A stretch of 64,000 nt of DNA from Afifella marina DSM 2698 (GTDB taxonomy: Bacteria; Pseudomonadota; Alphaproteobacteria; Rhizobiales; Afifellaceae): the NCBI RefSeq assembly GCF_900102695.1, contig NZ_FMVW01000004.1, positions 62,001 through 126,000 of the forward strand, given 5' to 3'. Of this stretch, positions 34,641 to 43,373 are shown piece by piece. The position numbers and the translations under genes were made by a program. Every line of letters starts with the position of its first letter. The stretch's first letter is position 1. Under the pieces are notes generated by a model, which had not been told where the DNA came from, ran no database searches, and saw nothing but the letters and a program-made list of their open reading frames with translations.

Positions 34641-35873
34641 GTGAGCGAGGTTTCGGTACACATGAACGGTGAAGAAGGCAATGTTGCGCCACGCTCGTCC
34701 GCACGACCCAGATATGCAGCCCTGATCGTAGCTGCCGGGCGGGGTCACAGATCCGGGCTCGGCCTGCCGAAGCAATATGCGCAAATCGGCGGCATGGCCG
34801 TGTTGCGTCGCACCTTGCTGGCTTTCCAGGAGGCAGATGAGATCGACGTCATCCGCTGTGTGATCCACCCGGATGATCGTGCCCTCTACGACGAGGCCGT
34901 CGCGGGTTTGTCCGGTATCGGAGAGCCGATCGCGGGCGGAGCCACGCGACAGATTTCCGTGCGTCTCGGGCTCGAAGCGCTTTCGGACGAGCACCCGGAT
35001 ATCGTTCTGATCCACGATGCGGCACGCGCTTTCGTCTCGCGCGAGCTGATCACGCGGATGGCGGCGGCAACGGATGAGGAGAACGGGGCAGTTCCGACGC
35101 TGGCGCTCTCTGACTCGTTGAAACACGTTGAGAACGACGCGGTCGTGGGAACGATCGACCGATCGACCTGCCGGGCCGTACAGACGCCGCAGACTTTCCC
35201 ATTCCAAGCCATCTTGGATGCGCATCGGGCTGCTGCGGAACGCGACGATCTAACCGATGATGCGGCTGTCGCAGAGGCCGCCGGCCTCCATGTGCGCTCC
35301 GTCGAAGGCGATGAAAGGAACATCAAGCTGACTACTTCCGAAGATTTTGCGCGAGCTGCTGCCCATCTGGCTCCGGCACGCGAATATCGCGCAGGTCAGG
35401 GCTTCGACGTGCATGCCTTTTGTCCAGGCGACCACGTTTTCCTGTGCGGCGTGAAGATCGATCACGACATGGCCTTGGAGGGCCATTCGGATGCCGATGT
35501 CGGGCTGCATGCTCTCACCGACGCCATCTATGGCGCGATCGGCGAAGGCGATATCGGACAGCACTTCCCGCCGAGCGACCCGCAATGGAAGGGTGCGGAT
35601 TCAGAGATCTTTTTGAAGGACGCGGTCGAACGCGTGGCCGCTCGCGGCGGAGCGATCGTCAATGTCGACGTGACTCTGATCTGTGAAGCGCCCAAGGTTG
35701 GGCCGCATCGCGAAGCCATCTCGGAACGACTGTCTGAGATGCTCGGGATCGCCCGCCACCGTATCAACGTGAAGGCGACGACGAGCGAGAAGCTCGGCTT
35801 TACCGGTCGGCGCGAAGGGATCGCAGCTCTTGCCGCCGTCAGCGTTGCGCTGCCGGGAGACGACAATGCGTGA
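34641..35873 (+). CDS. ispDF: Bifunctional IspD-IspF (methylerythritol phosphate pathway)
   Basis: The fusion protein has 410 residues. The N-terminal half (to about 240) is the IspD cytidylyltransferase: LIVAAGRGHRSGLGLPKQYA, IHDAARAFVS and AVQTPQTFP. From about 250 it is IspF: YRAGQGFDVHAF (D-x-H zinc site), LEGHSDADVGLHALTDAIYG and DIGQHFPP, then TTSEKLGFTGRREGIAA. The two activities make CDP-methylerythritol and then the cyclodiphosphate; the intermediate kinase IspE is separate. Fusion is common in alphaproteobacteria. The GTG start lacks a good ribosome site; an ATG at 34662 is possible. Confidence 0.96.
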   Translation: MSEVSVHMNGEEGNVAPRSSARPRYAALIVAAGRGHRSGLGLPKQYAQIGGMAVLRRTLLAFQEADEIDVIRCVIHPDDRALYDEAVAGLSGIGEPIAGGATRQISVRLGLEALSDEHPDIVLIHDAARAFVSRELITRMAAATDEENGAVPTLALSDSLKHVENDAVVGTIDRSTCRAVQTPQTFPFQAILDAHRAAAERDDLTDDAAVAEAAGLHVRSVEGDERNIKLTTSEDFARAAAHLAPAREYRAGQGFDVHAFCPGDHVFLCGVKIDHDMALEGHSDADVGLHALTDAIYGAIGEGDIGQHFPPSDPQWKGADSEIFLKDAVERVAARGGAIVNVDVTLICEAPKVGPHREAISERLSEMLGIARHRINVKATTSEKLGFTGRREGIAALAAVSVALPGDDNA

Positions 35874-36378
35874 TCTCGAAAGCAAGGCGATCGAGCTTCT
35901 CGCTCTCTGCAAGGACAAGGGCGTTCGGCTGGCAACCGCCGAATCCTGCACCGGCGGTGGCATCGCGGCCGCGCTCACCGATATCCCCGGCTCATCCGCC
36001 GCGTTCGAGCGTGGCTTCGTCACCTATTCCAACGAGGCCAAGGAAGAGCTTCTCAGCGTGCCGAAGACGCTTATCGACGTCGAGGGCGCAGTCAGTGAAG
36101 CCGTGGCACGTGCGATGGCGGAAGGCGCCCTCGCCCATTCTCATGCCGATCTGGCGGTCTCAGTCACAGGCGTTGCCGGTCCCGACGGCGGAACCGAGGC
36201 AAAGCCCGTCGGCCTCGTGCATTTTGCTGTGGCGCAGCGCCATGGCGCGACCGGTCATCGTGAGAGACGGTTCGATCCTCTCCTCGGTCGCGAGGGCATC
36301 CGACGTGAAAGTGCGATCGTTGCGCTCAACTTTCTGATCGAGACGGCGCGAACGCTGCCTGGTCGGCAGGCGGAATAA
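35866..36378 (+). CDS. pncC: Nicotinamide-nucleotide amidase, CinA C-terminal type
   Basis: The 170-residue protein starts at the ATG overlapping the ispDF stop by eight bases, with GGGAGACG before it. Signatures: RLATAESCTGGGIAAALTDIPGSS (quoted as TAESCTGGGIAAALTDIPG, about 25-43), FVTYSNEAKEELLSV, VSVTGVAGPDGG and KPVGLVHFAV. This is the stand-alone CinA C-terminal domain, which deamidates NMN to NaMN for NAD salvage. It is co-translated with ispDF and convergent with the RatA-like gene. The longer CinA N-terminal domain is absent, as usual in this group. Confidence 0.93.
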   Translation: MRDLESKAIELLALCKDKGVRLATAESCTGGGIAAALTDIPGSSAAFERGFVTYSNEAKEELLSVPKTLIDVEGAVSEAVARAMAEGALAHSHADLAVSVTGVAGPDGGTEAKPVGLVHFAVAQRHGATGHRERRFDPLLGREGIRRESAIVALNFLIETARTLPGRQAE

Positions 36379-36388
36379 GGGCGTCCGT

Positions 36389-36859
36389 TCAGGCGCGGCT
36401 GGGCGCGCCCTCAGTTCCGTAAAGCGTATCTGCGCGGCGTTCGAAGGACGCAGCAAAGGTTCGAAACACGCGGTCGAACATCGCGCCCATCAGTGTGGCG
36501 AGCGTTCGGCTTTTGAATTCGTAATCGATGCAGAAATGGATTTTCGCCTGGTTTTCTCCCAGGCGTTCGAAGGTCCAGATGTTCTCCATCGTTCGGAACG
36601 GACCATCCAGGTAATCGGCCCGGATGGACAGTGCCTCACGATCCAAGGTCACCTTGCTGGTAAAGGTCTCGCGCAGCATCTTGTAGCCGACGGTCATGTC
36701 GGCGACGAGGATCGTGCGGCCCTCGATCTGCTTTCTTCCCCGTACGTTCAGCCTTTCGCAGAACGGCACGAATTGGGGATATTTCTCCACGTCCGCGACG
36801 AGATCGAACATCTCCTCCGCGGAGTGGCTGACGGTGCGGGAAGTCTCGTGATGATGCAT
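36389..36859 (-). CDS. RatA/Coq10-like START-domain protein
   Basis: The 156-residue protein runs from the ATG at 36859 (MHHHETSRTV), chosen because it lies just after the lipA stop and matches the family start. The polyketide cyclase/START fold motifs are SAEEMFDLVADVEKYPQFVPFCERL, TVGYKMLRETFTSKVTLD and YEFKSRTLATLMGAMFDRVFRTFAASFERRA (each quoted in part: FDLVADVEKYPQFVPFC). Relatives bind ubiquinone or act on ribosome association (RatA), and in alphaproteobacteria the gene usually follows lipA. The function is therefore inferred only at family level. Confidence 0.9.
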   Translation of the reverse strand: MHHHETSRTVSHSAEEMFDLVADVEKYPQFVPFCERLNVRGRKQIEGRTILVADMTVGYKMLRETFTSKVTLDREALSIRADYLDGPFRTMENIWTFERLGENQAKIHFCIDYEFKSRTLATLMGAMFDRVFRTFAASFERRADTLYGTEGAPSRA

Positions 36860-36863
36860 GGGA

Positions 36864-37844
36864 TCAGCTGGCGAGTGCAGCGCGGGCCTTGCGGAGGCGG
36901 GCGAAATCATCTCCGGCGTGGTGGGACGATCGCGTCAGCGGGCTCGCCGAAACCATGAGAAAGCCTTTGGCATAGGCGATGGCCTCGTAACTCTTGAAGC
37001 CCTCAGGTGGGACGAACTCTTTCACCGGATAATGCTTGCGCGAAGGCTGCAGGTACTGGCCCATCGTCAGGAAGTCGACCTCTGCCGTCCGGAGGTCATC
37101 CATGAGCTGCAGCACTTCATTGCGCGTTTCCCCAAGCCCGACCATGATTCCGGACTTGGTGAACATCTCCGGATCGAGCTCCTTCACGCGCTGCAAAAGC
37201 CGGATCGAATGGAAATACCGGGCGCCCGGCCGAACCTTGAGATAAAGCGACGGCACCGTCTCCAGATTATGGTTGAAGACGTCGGGACGTGCTTCGACGA
37301 CGATCTCGAGAGCGCCCTTTTTGCGCAGGAAGTCGGGTGTCAGCACCTCGATGGTCGTCTCCGGCGTCTCCTGGCGAATGGCACGAATGACTGCCGCGAA
37401 ATGCGCCGCGCCGCCATCCTCGAGGTCATCGCGGTCGACCGAGGTCACCACCACATGCTGCAGGCCCATCTGGGCGACGGCGTGAGCGAGATTTTCCGGC
37501 TCGGCCGGGTCCACCGGCCCGGGCATTCCCGTGCGCACATTGCAGAACGCACAGGCCCGAGTGCAGGTCTCGCCCAGGATCATGAACGAGGCGTGCTTCT
37601 TTTCCCAGCACTCGCCGATATTGGGGCAGCCGGCCTCCTCGCACACCGTGACCAGCTTGTTCGACCGAACGATGCCTGCCGTATCGCGGTAGCCTTTGGA
37701 AACGGGCGCCTTGACGCGAATCCAGGCGGGTTTGCGCTGAACCGGCGAATCCGGCCTACGGGCCTTCTCGGGATGGCGCGGCCGGGCAGTTGCCTCGGGC
37801 GCGCCATCTTCGGAAGGTTCGACTGTGTTGATGAGAGTGACCAA
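36864..37844 (-). CDS. lipA: Lipoyl synthase
   Basis: The 326-residue radical-SAM enzyme has the auxiliary cluster cysteines in [14 protein letters not shown] and the radical-SAM C-x3-C-x2-C in [16 protein letters not shown] is not seen, but [21 protein letters not shown] (in part) and the C-terminal [18 protein letters not shown] are characteristic, as is the C-terminal R-S-S-Y-equivalent [11 protein letters not shown]. It inserts two sulfurs into octanoyl chains on 2-oxoacid dehydrogenase E2 and GcvH. It belongs functionally with lipB at 53048 and lpdA at 38152. Confidence 0.96.
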   Translation of the reverse strand: MVTLINTVEPSEDGAPEATARPRHPEKARRPDSPVQRKPAWIRVKAPVSKGYRDTAGIVRSNKLVTVCEEAGCPNIGECWEKKHASFMILGETCTRACAFCNVRTGMPGPVDPAEPENLAHAVAQMGLQHVVVTSVDRDDLEDGGAAHFAAVIRAIRQETPETTIEVLTPDFLRKKGALEIVVEARPDVFNHNLETVPSLYLKVRPGARYFHSIRLLQRVKELDPEMFTKSGIMVGLGETRNEVLQLMDDLRTAEVDFLTMGQYLQPSRKHYPVKEFVPPEGFKSYEAIAYAKGFLMVSASPLTRSSHHAGDDFARLRKARAALAS

Positions 37845-37853
37845 AACTCTTGA

Positions 37854-38108
37854 CTATCTGCGGCCGCGAACTGCGCGGTAACCAAAAATGAGAAGGCAGG
37901 CGCCAATCGCGGCCACGACGAGCTGACCGATGAAGCCGCCGAGGGTGGAACCGAACAAACCCACCAGTATGGCATTCAGGATAATGGCACCCAGAATGCC
38001 CAAGACGATATTTGTGATCAGGCCGTGGTCGGCGCTCATAACTTTTTCGGCGATCCAACCGGCGAGACCGCCGATGATGATCGTCATAATCCAACCGAAA
38101 CCTTCCAT
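37854..38108 (-). CDS. GlsB/YeaQ/YmgE family small membrane protein
   Basis: The 84-residue protein starts at the ATG at 38108, preceded by GAGGAGACGGGG; the longer frame upstream lacks a ribosome site. It has three glycine-rich spans with the family pattern GGLAGWIAEKVM, ITNIVLGILGAIILNAIL and GFIGQLVVAAIGACLLIFGY. This is the transglycosylase-associated or GlsB stress-protein family, of unknown molecular role, often stress induced. It lies between lpdA and lipA and may be transcribed from its own promoter. Confidence 0.93.
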   Translation of the reverse strand: MEGFGWIMTIIIGGLAGWIAEKVMSADHGLITNIVLGILGAIILNAILVGLFGSTLGGFIGQLVVAAIGACLLIFGYRAVRGRR

Positions 38109-38151
38109 CCCCGTCTCCTCTAGATTGCTTTCAGCCCTGTCGGGCACGAGT

Positions 38152-39573
38152 TCATACGTGGATAACGCGGTCATACGCGTCAAGAACGCTCTCGTGCATC
38201 ATTTCCGAGAGGGTCGGATGCGGGAACACCGTGTGCATCAACTCTTCTTCCGTCGTTTCGAGGTTCATCGCGACAACGAATCCCTGGATCAGTTCCGTCA
38301 CTTCGGCACCGATCATATGAGCACCCAAGAGCTCCCCTGTCTCTGCGTCAAAAATCGTTTTGACGAGCCCGTCAGGCTCCCCGAGCGCGATCGCCTTGCC
38401 GTTGCCGATGAACGGGAAACGCCCGACGCGGATCTTGCGTCCGGCCTCCTTGGCTTTGGCTTCAGTCAGCCCGACGGAGGCGATCTGCGGATGACAATAG
38501 GTGCAACCCGGGATCTTGAGCTTGTCCATCGGGTGCGGCTGCATGCCCTTGATCGCCTCGATGCAGATGACCCCTTCGTGCTCGGCCTTGTGCGCGAGCA
38601 TCGGCGGTCCGGCGACGTCACCGATCGCATAAACCCCCTCGACATTCGTCCGGCCATAGGGATCGGCAGCGATCAGCCCCCTCTCCGTCTTCACGCCGAG
38701 CTCTTCCAAGCCGAGTCCGTCGATATTGCCGACCACACCGACGGCCGAGATGACGCGCGCGAAGGTCTTCTTCTCGCTCTTGCCGTCCTTGGTCTCGATC
38801 GTAGCCGTGACGTCGTCTGCGCCTTTTTCGAGCTTGGAGACCTTCGCTTCGGTCAGGATCTTGATGCCCTGCTTTTCGAGACGCTTTCGTGCAAGGGAGG
38901 AGATCTCCGCATCCTCCACCGGCAGAATTTGAGGAAGCACCTCTACCACGGTCACGTCGCAGCCAAGTGTATGATAAAATGAGGCAAATTCGATGCCGAT
39001 CGCGCCGGAGCCGACGACGAGAAGCGATTTCGGCAGGCTTTTGGGTGCCATCGCCTCGAAATAGGTCCAGACGAGCTTCTGGTCCGGTTCGAGCCCGGGA
39101 AGAACGCGCGGGCGGGCGCCTGTCGCCACGATGATGTGCTTGGCCGAGTACTGGCCGGGCTCGAGCGTTCCTTTTGGCGCGGGCTCGTCGCTCGGCGAGA
39201 CGTCGATCTTGCCCTTGCCTGCGAGTTTCGCCCTGCCCCAGATCACGTCGATCTTGTTCTTCTTCATGAGGAAGCCGACGCCCTGATTGAGCTGGCTCGC
39301 GACGCCGCGTGAACGCTTCACGACGGCGCCCATGTCGAAGCTGATTTTTTCCGCCGACAAGCCGTAATCGCCGGCCTTCTGCATGTAGTGGAAGATCTCG
39401 GCGGAGCGCAGCAATGCCTTCGTCGGGATGCAACCCCAGTTGAGGCAAATGCCTCCAAGGTGGCGCGCTTCGATGATGGCGGTCTTGAAGCCAAGCTGCG
39501 CGGAACGGATAGCCGTCACGTAGCCGCCGGGTCCTGCACCAATGACGACTACGTCGTAAGATTTATCCGCCAT
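38152..39573 (-). CDS. lpdA: Dihydrolipoyl dehydrogenase
   Basis: The 473-residue flavoprotein disulfide reductase has FAD motif VVIGAGPGGYVTAIRSAQLG, redox pair GGICLNWGCIPTKALL (C-x4-C), the NAD Rossmann LLVVGSGAIGIEFASFY, YAIGDVAGPPMLAHKAEHEG (in part) and a C-terminal HPHPTLSE-type region reading FPHPTLSEMMHE with catalytic His-Glu. It is the E3 of pyruvate and 2-oxoglutarate dehydrogenase complexes. The E1/E2 genes are outside the window, so the complex it serves cannot be told. Its upstream gap (39574-39727) presumably holds the promoter. Confidence 0.96.
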   Translation of the reverse strand: MADKSYDVVVIGAGPGGYVTAIRSAQLGFKTAIIEARHLGGICLNWGCIPTKALLRSAEIFHYMQKAGDYGLSAEKISFDMGAVVKRSRGVASQLNQGVGFLMKKNKIDVIWGRAKLAGKGKIDVSPSDEPAPKGTLEPGQYSAKHIIVATGARPRVLPGLEPDQKLVWTYFEAMAPKSLPKSLLVVGSGAIGIEFASFYHTLGCDVTVVEVLPQILPVEDAEISSLARKRLEKQGIKILTEAKVSKLEKGADDVTATIETKDGKSEKKTFARVISAVGVVGNIDGLGLEELGVKTERGLIAADPYGRTNVEGVYAIGDVAGPPMLAHKAEHEGVICIEAIKGMQPHPMDKLKIPGCTYCHPQIASVGLTEAKAKEAGRKIRVGRFPFIGNGKAIALGEPDGLVKTIFDAETGELLGAHMIGAEVTELIQGFVVAMNLETTEEELMHTVFPHPTLSEMMHESVLDAYDRVIHV

Positions 39574-39727
39574 CTCGCCTCGCCTGATCCTCTTTTCATG
39601 TTCCTGCCGGATTGCTCCGGAGGCTGCAAGGTAATGGCCGCAGCGTTTCGATCAAGAAGGAAGGGGGCGGAAGCTGCCATGCACCGCCCTCTCCTTTTCT
39701 CAAGCTGATCCCTAACAGGGGACGAGA

Positions 39728-42088
39728 TCAGGTCGACGGCAACGCGTAGGCGATGATCGAGTCGCCGGTTTTCGTGCCGAGGGATCCATGACCGCCGGCA
39801 ATGACCAGGAGATATTGTTTCCCGTCAACGGCATAGGTCATCGGGGTCGCCTGGCCGCCGGCGGGCAGCCGATCACGCCAGAGTTGCTTGCCTGTCGTCG
39901 CATCAAAGGCGCGAACATAATAATCGAGCGAGCCGCTCATGAAGGCGAGATTGCCAGCCGTCAGGATCGGGCCCCCGAGGTCTGGCACACCCATCTTGAA
40001 CGGCAGCGGGATGGGCGAGCGATCGCGCACCGTCCCGTTTCGGTGCATGTAGGCGACCTTGCCCGTGGTGAGGTCGGCGCCCGCGACGTAACCCCAGGGC
40101 GGGGCCTGGCAGGGAAGCCCGAGCGGCGAGGTGAAGGGCTTCAGGCTCACCGCGAACGGGGCCCCGTAATTCTCGTTGAGGCCGGGTTTGCCCTTCGAAA
40201 CGTAGTTCTTCTCCGAATTCTCCCGAGGGATCAGCTTGGAGACGAACGCGAGGTAGGACGGTGTGCCGAAGACGATCTGACGGACCGGATCGACGGCAAC
40301 TCCGCCCCAATTGAAGACACCGAAATTGCCCGGATGGATGAGGCTGCCTTCCGTTGAGGGCGGGGTGAAGCGACCTTCCCAGCGGTACTGGTGGAATTCG
40401 ACACGGCAGACGAGCTGGTCAAACATGGTCGCGCCCCACATGTCGTGCTCGGTGAGCCTAGGCGGCTTCAGCGACAGTGCCGATGTGGGTTGCGTCTTGG
40501 CCGCGTGATCACCCTTGGCCGCACCTTGAGGCGCGGGCTCTTCCGTAACCGGGAGAATCGGATCGCCCGTCCGCCTGTCCAGCACATAGATGTCCCCCTG
40601 CTTCGTCGCCTGAACGACGGCCGGAACCGTGTTCCCATCGACCTCAAGGTCGATCAGGCTTGGCTGCGACGGCACATCCATATCCCACAGATCGTGGTGC
40701 ACGGTCTGGAAGACCCAGCGAAGCTCGCCAGTGACAAGGTCGAGAGCGACAATCGAGGACGAGAAGCGCTCGGTTTCGGGTGTGCGGTTGCCGCCCCATT
40801 GGTCGGGCGGGGCATTGCCGAGTGGCACGTAAAGGAGACCGAGTTCCGGATCGGCACTCATGGTCGTCCAGGAATTGGGCGAATTGGCCGTGTAGATCTC
40901 GTCATCGGCGATCGGCGTCGTTTCGTCCGGCCGGCCGGCATCCCAGTTCCAAAGAAGGTCGCCCGTATCGATGTCGTAGGCGCGGATGACGCCCGAAGGT
41001 TCCGTCGTCGACACGTTGTCGTTGACCGAGCCTCCTACGACCACGAGATTGCGCGCGATCACAGGCGCGGAGGTCGAGTAATAGAACCCCTCCTGGAGGT
41101 TCGGCATGTTCGCCCAGAGATTGACATGGCCGTTCTCGCCAAAACTCCGACAAACAGCCCCCGTTTCCGCATTGAGAGCGATCAGCCGCGCATCGGATGT
41201 CGGCAGATAGATCCGTGTCGGGCATTCCGTTGCGGTGGCGCTGTCGGACCCTTCAAGCGATTGGTAATAGGATACCCCGCGGCAGGTCTGATGCTGGCGG
41301 CTCGCCTGGGTCCCGACTTCGGGATCGAAGCGCCATTTTTCCTCGCCGGTCGCAGCATCGAGAGCGATCGCGAGGTTGTGCGGTGTACACAGGTAGAGCG
41401 TGTTGCCAATCTTGAGCGGCGTGACCTCGTAGGTGGTTTCCTTCGGATCGCCCGGACGCCTCGTGTCGCCGGTATGATACTGCCAGGCGACCTTGAGATG
41501 GTCGACATTGCCGGCATGAATCTGGTCGAGTGGGGAGTATTTCTGGCCGAACTCGGTGCGGCCGTAGGCAGGCCAATCGGCCGCGGGCACCTCTGCCGCT
41601 TCGCCCGAAGGTCCGGTCGCCGCATCGGCAATCCGTGCGGCCGGAAGCTGTCCCGGGAGATCCTCGGATGGGGTTGCGAGGGCATAGATCGCCACGCCGA
41701 CGGCAACAACGAGAGAGACGCCAAGCGGGATACCCGCCCCGCGCCAGGCCGCAGGCCGCGGATCAAAAAAATCGCGCTTCAATGAGCGCGTTACGAAAGG
41801 CAGAAGCAGCCAGATACCGATGAGAACGACGACGTCGCCGCGCGGAGCCAGTTGCCACCAATCGAAGCCAGCTTCCCAGATCGCCCAAACGAGGGTGCCG
41901 AGGACGACGGCGGCGTAAACGTAAAGCGCGGCCGCTCGATGCATGAACAAAAGGATGCCGGTGGCCAGAAAGCCGAGAGCGGCAATAATATAATACCAGG
42001 AGCCACCGAGGGCTGCGAGCCAGATGCCCCCGACCGCGAGGACAGCTCCCAGCAATGCGATGGCGATGCCAGTGATAGTGGCGACCAA
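39728..42088 (-). CDS. gcd: Membrane-bound PQQ-dependent glucose dehydrogenase
   Basis: The 786-residue quinoprotein has five hydrophobic spans in the first 140 residues, then a periplasmic eight-bladed beta-propeller. Propeller features: ADWPAYGRTEFGQKYSPLDQI, HTGDTRRPGD, GEEKWRFDP, TCRGVSYY and repeated G-x-W-type tails such as GDLLWNWDAGRPD, GELRWVFQTVHHDLWDMD and TGKQLWRDRLPAGGQATPM (each quoted in part). It oxidises glucose to gluconolactone at the periplasmic face and passes electrons to ubiquinone. PQQ synthesis genes are not in the window. The length (E. coli Gcd about 796) and order of parts are normal. Confidence 0.95.
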   Translation of the reverse strand: MVATITGIAIALLGAVLAVGGIWLAALGGSWYYIIAALGFLATGILLFMHRAAALYVYAAVVLGTLVWAIWEAGFDWWQLAPRGDVVVLIGIWLLLPFVTRSLKRDFFDPRPAAWRGAGIPLGVSLVVAVGVAIYALATPSEDLPGQLPAARIADAATGPSGEAAEVPAADWPAYGRTEFGQKYSPLDQIHAGNVDHLKVAWQYHTGDTRRPGDPKETTYEVTPLKIGNTLYLCTPHNLAIALDAATGEEKWRFDPEVGTQASRQHQTCRGVSYYQSLEGSDSATATECPTRIYLPTSDARLIALNAETGAVCRSFGENGHVNLWANMPNLQEGFYYSTSAPVIARNLVVVGGSVNDNVSTTEPSGVIRAYDIDTGDLLWNWDAGRPDETTPIADDEIYTANSPNSWTTMSADPELGLLYVPLGNAPPDQWGGNRTPETERFSSSIVALDLVTGELRWVFQTVHHDLWDMDVPSQPSLIDLEVDGNTVPAVVQATKQGDIYVLDRRTGDPILPVTEEPAPQGAAKGDHAAKTQPTSALSLKPPRLTEHDMWGATMFDQLVCRVEFHQYRWEGRFTPPSTEGSLIHPGNFGVFNWGGVAVDPVRQIVFGTPSYLAFVSKLIPRENSEKNYVSKGKPGLNENYGAPFAVSLKPFTSPLGLPCQAPPWGYVAGADLTTGKVAYMHRNGTVRDRSPIPLPFKMGVPDLGGPILTAGNLAFMSGSLDYYVRAFDATTGKQLWRDRLPAGGQATPMTYAVDGKQYLLVIAGGHGSLGTKTGDSIIAYALPST

Positions 42089-42207
42089 ATTCTCTCCTCC
42101 GGGATGGTTGATGTCTTACCAACACGGAAGGAGGCTCTCGGTTTCCAGCAGACGCCAGAATCCTTTGCCGGCGGAGGTTGCGAGGTGCGGCCTCACGCCG
42201 TTTCAGT

Positions 42208-42633
42208 TCATTTCTTTGGGCTTGGGCGGGCGTCTTCAGCTGGCGAATCAACCGGCAATCCGGCTTTCTTCCAGCCCCCGAATCCGCCTTCGATATGCGC
42301 GACGGGCTTCAAGCCCATCTCGACGGCGCGGCCTGCCGCCAGCGCCGAGCGCCACCCTGCGGCACAGAAGAAGATGAACGGCCGGTCCTCGGCAAAGACA
42401 GGCTTATGATACGGGCTCGCCGGATCGATCCAAAACTCGAGCATTCCTCGCGGGCAATGAATGGCGCCCGGGATCCTTCCCTCGCGCTGCAGCTCTCGGA
42501 TATCGCGCAAATCCACGAGGACGGCATCGGCGTCGTTGTGCCGCCGGAAAGCTTCATCGACATCAATGGTTTCTATTGTCGCCTCGGCCTCGTCGACGAG
42601 CTGCCGGTAGCCTTTGACGATTTGCTGCGGCAT
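42208..42633 (-). CDS. Rhodanese-like sulfurtransferase
   Basis: The 141-residue single-domain rhodanese has an N-terminal helix, the strand DAVLVDLRDIRELQREGRIPGA (in part), the HCPRGMLEFW region and the active-site loop FFCAAGWRSALAA with catalytic cysteine and the following arginine. A C-terminal GFGGWKKAGLPVD motif completes the fold. It would transfer sulfane sulfur, but the substrate is unknown. It is on the same strand as and downstream of the 41-residue protein, whose terminator lies between. It precedes the glucose dehydrogenase gene by 119 bases. Confidence 0.92.
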   Translation of the reverse strand: MPQQIVKGYRQLVDEAEATIETIDVDEAFRRHNDADAVLVDLRDIRELQREGRIPGAIHCPRGMLEFWIDPASPYHKPVFAEDRPFIFFCAAGWRSALAAGRAVEMGLKPVAHIEGGFGGWKKAGLPVDSPAEDARPSPKK

Positions 42634-42723
42634 GGGTTTCTCCTGTCTCTCAGTCCGCTTAGCAAGGCAGTCTTCAGGACAGAATGCAAACGCTACGTGG
42701 AAGCGACCTCGCGGCTATGGGCA

Positions 42724-42754
42724 ATAAAAAACGCGGGACCTTTCGGCCCCGCGT
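42724..42754 (-). terminator. Rho-independent terminator for the 41-residue membrane protein gene
   Basis: On the minus strand, ACGCGGG and its complement (42731-42737 and 42748-42754) form a stem extended by GGC/ACC inner pairs around a TTTC loop. The run of As at 42725-42731 on the + strand becomes the U-tract. It lies 29 bases after the small gene stop. Confidence 0.85.
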
Positions 42755-42782
42755 ACTGCGCGATTTCCTAGGATGAACGCGG

Positions 42783-42908
42783 TCAGCTGACCGCCACCGT
42801 AGTCGCTCCGCCACTGACCACCAGCGAGATCACCAGAAGCAGTCCTGCACAGACTACGAAGGTAATCGCCGCCGCCCGCCAGCAGGACGGCTCGTTCAAA
42901 TCGGGCAT
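42783..42908 (-). CDS. Small single-span membrane protein, 41 residues, unknown function
   Basis: The ATG at 42908 follows AAGGGGA by six bases, and the gene stops at 42785-42783. A terminator follows at 42731-42754, so this is a complete transcription unit although it is too short for usual gene calls. The protein starts MPDLNEPSCWRAAAIT, then has a hydrophobic stretch (about residues 13-33, with VVCAGLLLVISLVV) and ends GGATTVAVS. It is presumably inserted in the inner membrane, with a short acidic N-terminus and two cysteines. I do not recognise a family. The combination of ribosome site, hydrophobic composition and terminator is the evidence. Confidence 0.75.
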   Translation of the reverse strand: MPDLNEPSCWRAAAITFVVCAGLLLVISLVVSGGATTVAVS

Positions 42909-43373
42909 CAAATTCCCCTTTGTCCCCTGGTGAGGAGGGAGTCCTTGGACCCTCCCGACACCGAAAACCGTTACAATTTGCCAAAGCTGACTTCAAGCTG
43001 AAGATGGCTCAAATTCGCCACCTTTTCGCCTCAATCGCCCTCGGCATCCACCTTGCCCGCCGTCGCCGAATATCAGCGCATCCTCGGCTTACGCGAGGCC
43101 TGCGTTGATGAAAAAGCGTTCGCGGCTAGAAAAGTTGGGCGGTCCACTTCATCCTTCGTCCCCACCGGTCCGCCCCTGCGCAGGCTACGCTGCAGGGGCG
43201 TTCGAGGGTGACCGAGAGGCTGATGGCCTTGGGCCGATCAGCGGCGGGAATGTGGCGATGAGCGCGAGAGAAAGCAAGTCTTAATAGAGGTTAACGACTG
43301 CGTCATCCACATAGCAGCCATACATAAGACGCTGGGCTTCTTTCTTGCTATAAGCGCCTGAAACTTAACATGT
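42909..43373. other. Intergenic region of 465 bases with two structured segments
   Basis: The leftward part carries the ribosome site and presumably the promoter of the 41-residue gene. Two inverted repeats lie inside: 43074-43107 (CAGCGCA pairing TGCGTTG around an inner CCTCG/CGAGG stem) and 43171-43200 (CGCCCCTGC pairing GCAGGGGCG, 12-base loop). There is a TTAA-N6-TTAAC at 43281-43295. I see no convincing longer coding sequence; a 62-residue frame at 42920-43108 is not protein-like. Confidence 0.45.

Noticed and set aside
42920-43108. 62-residue + strand frame in the 465-base gap
   Set aside because: Basic, low-complexity sequence with no ribosome site; overlaps a stable hairpin.
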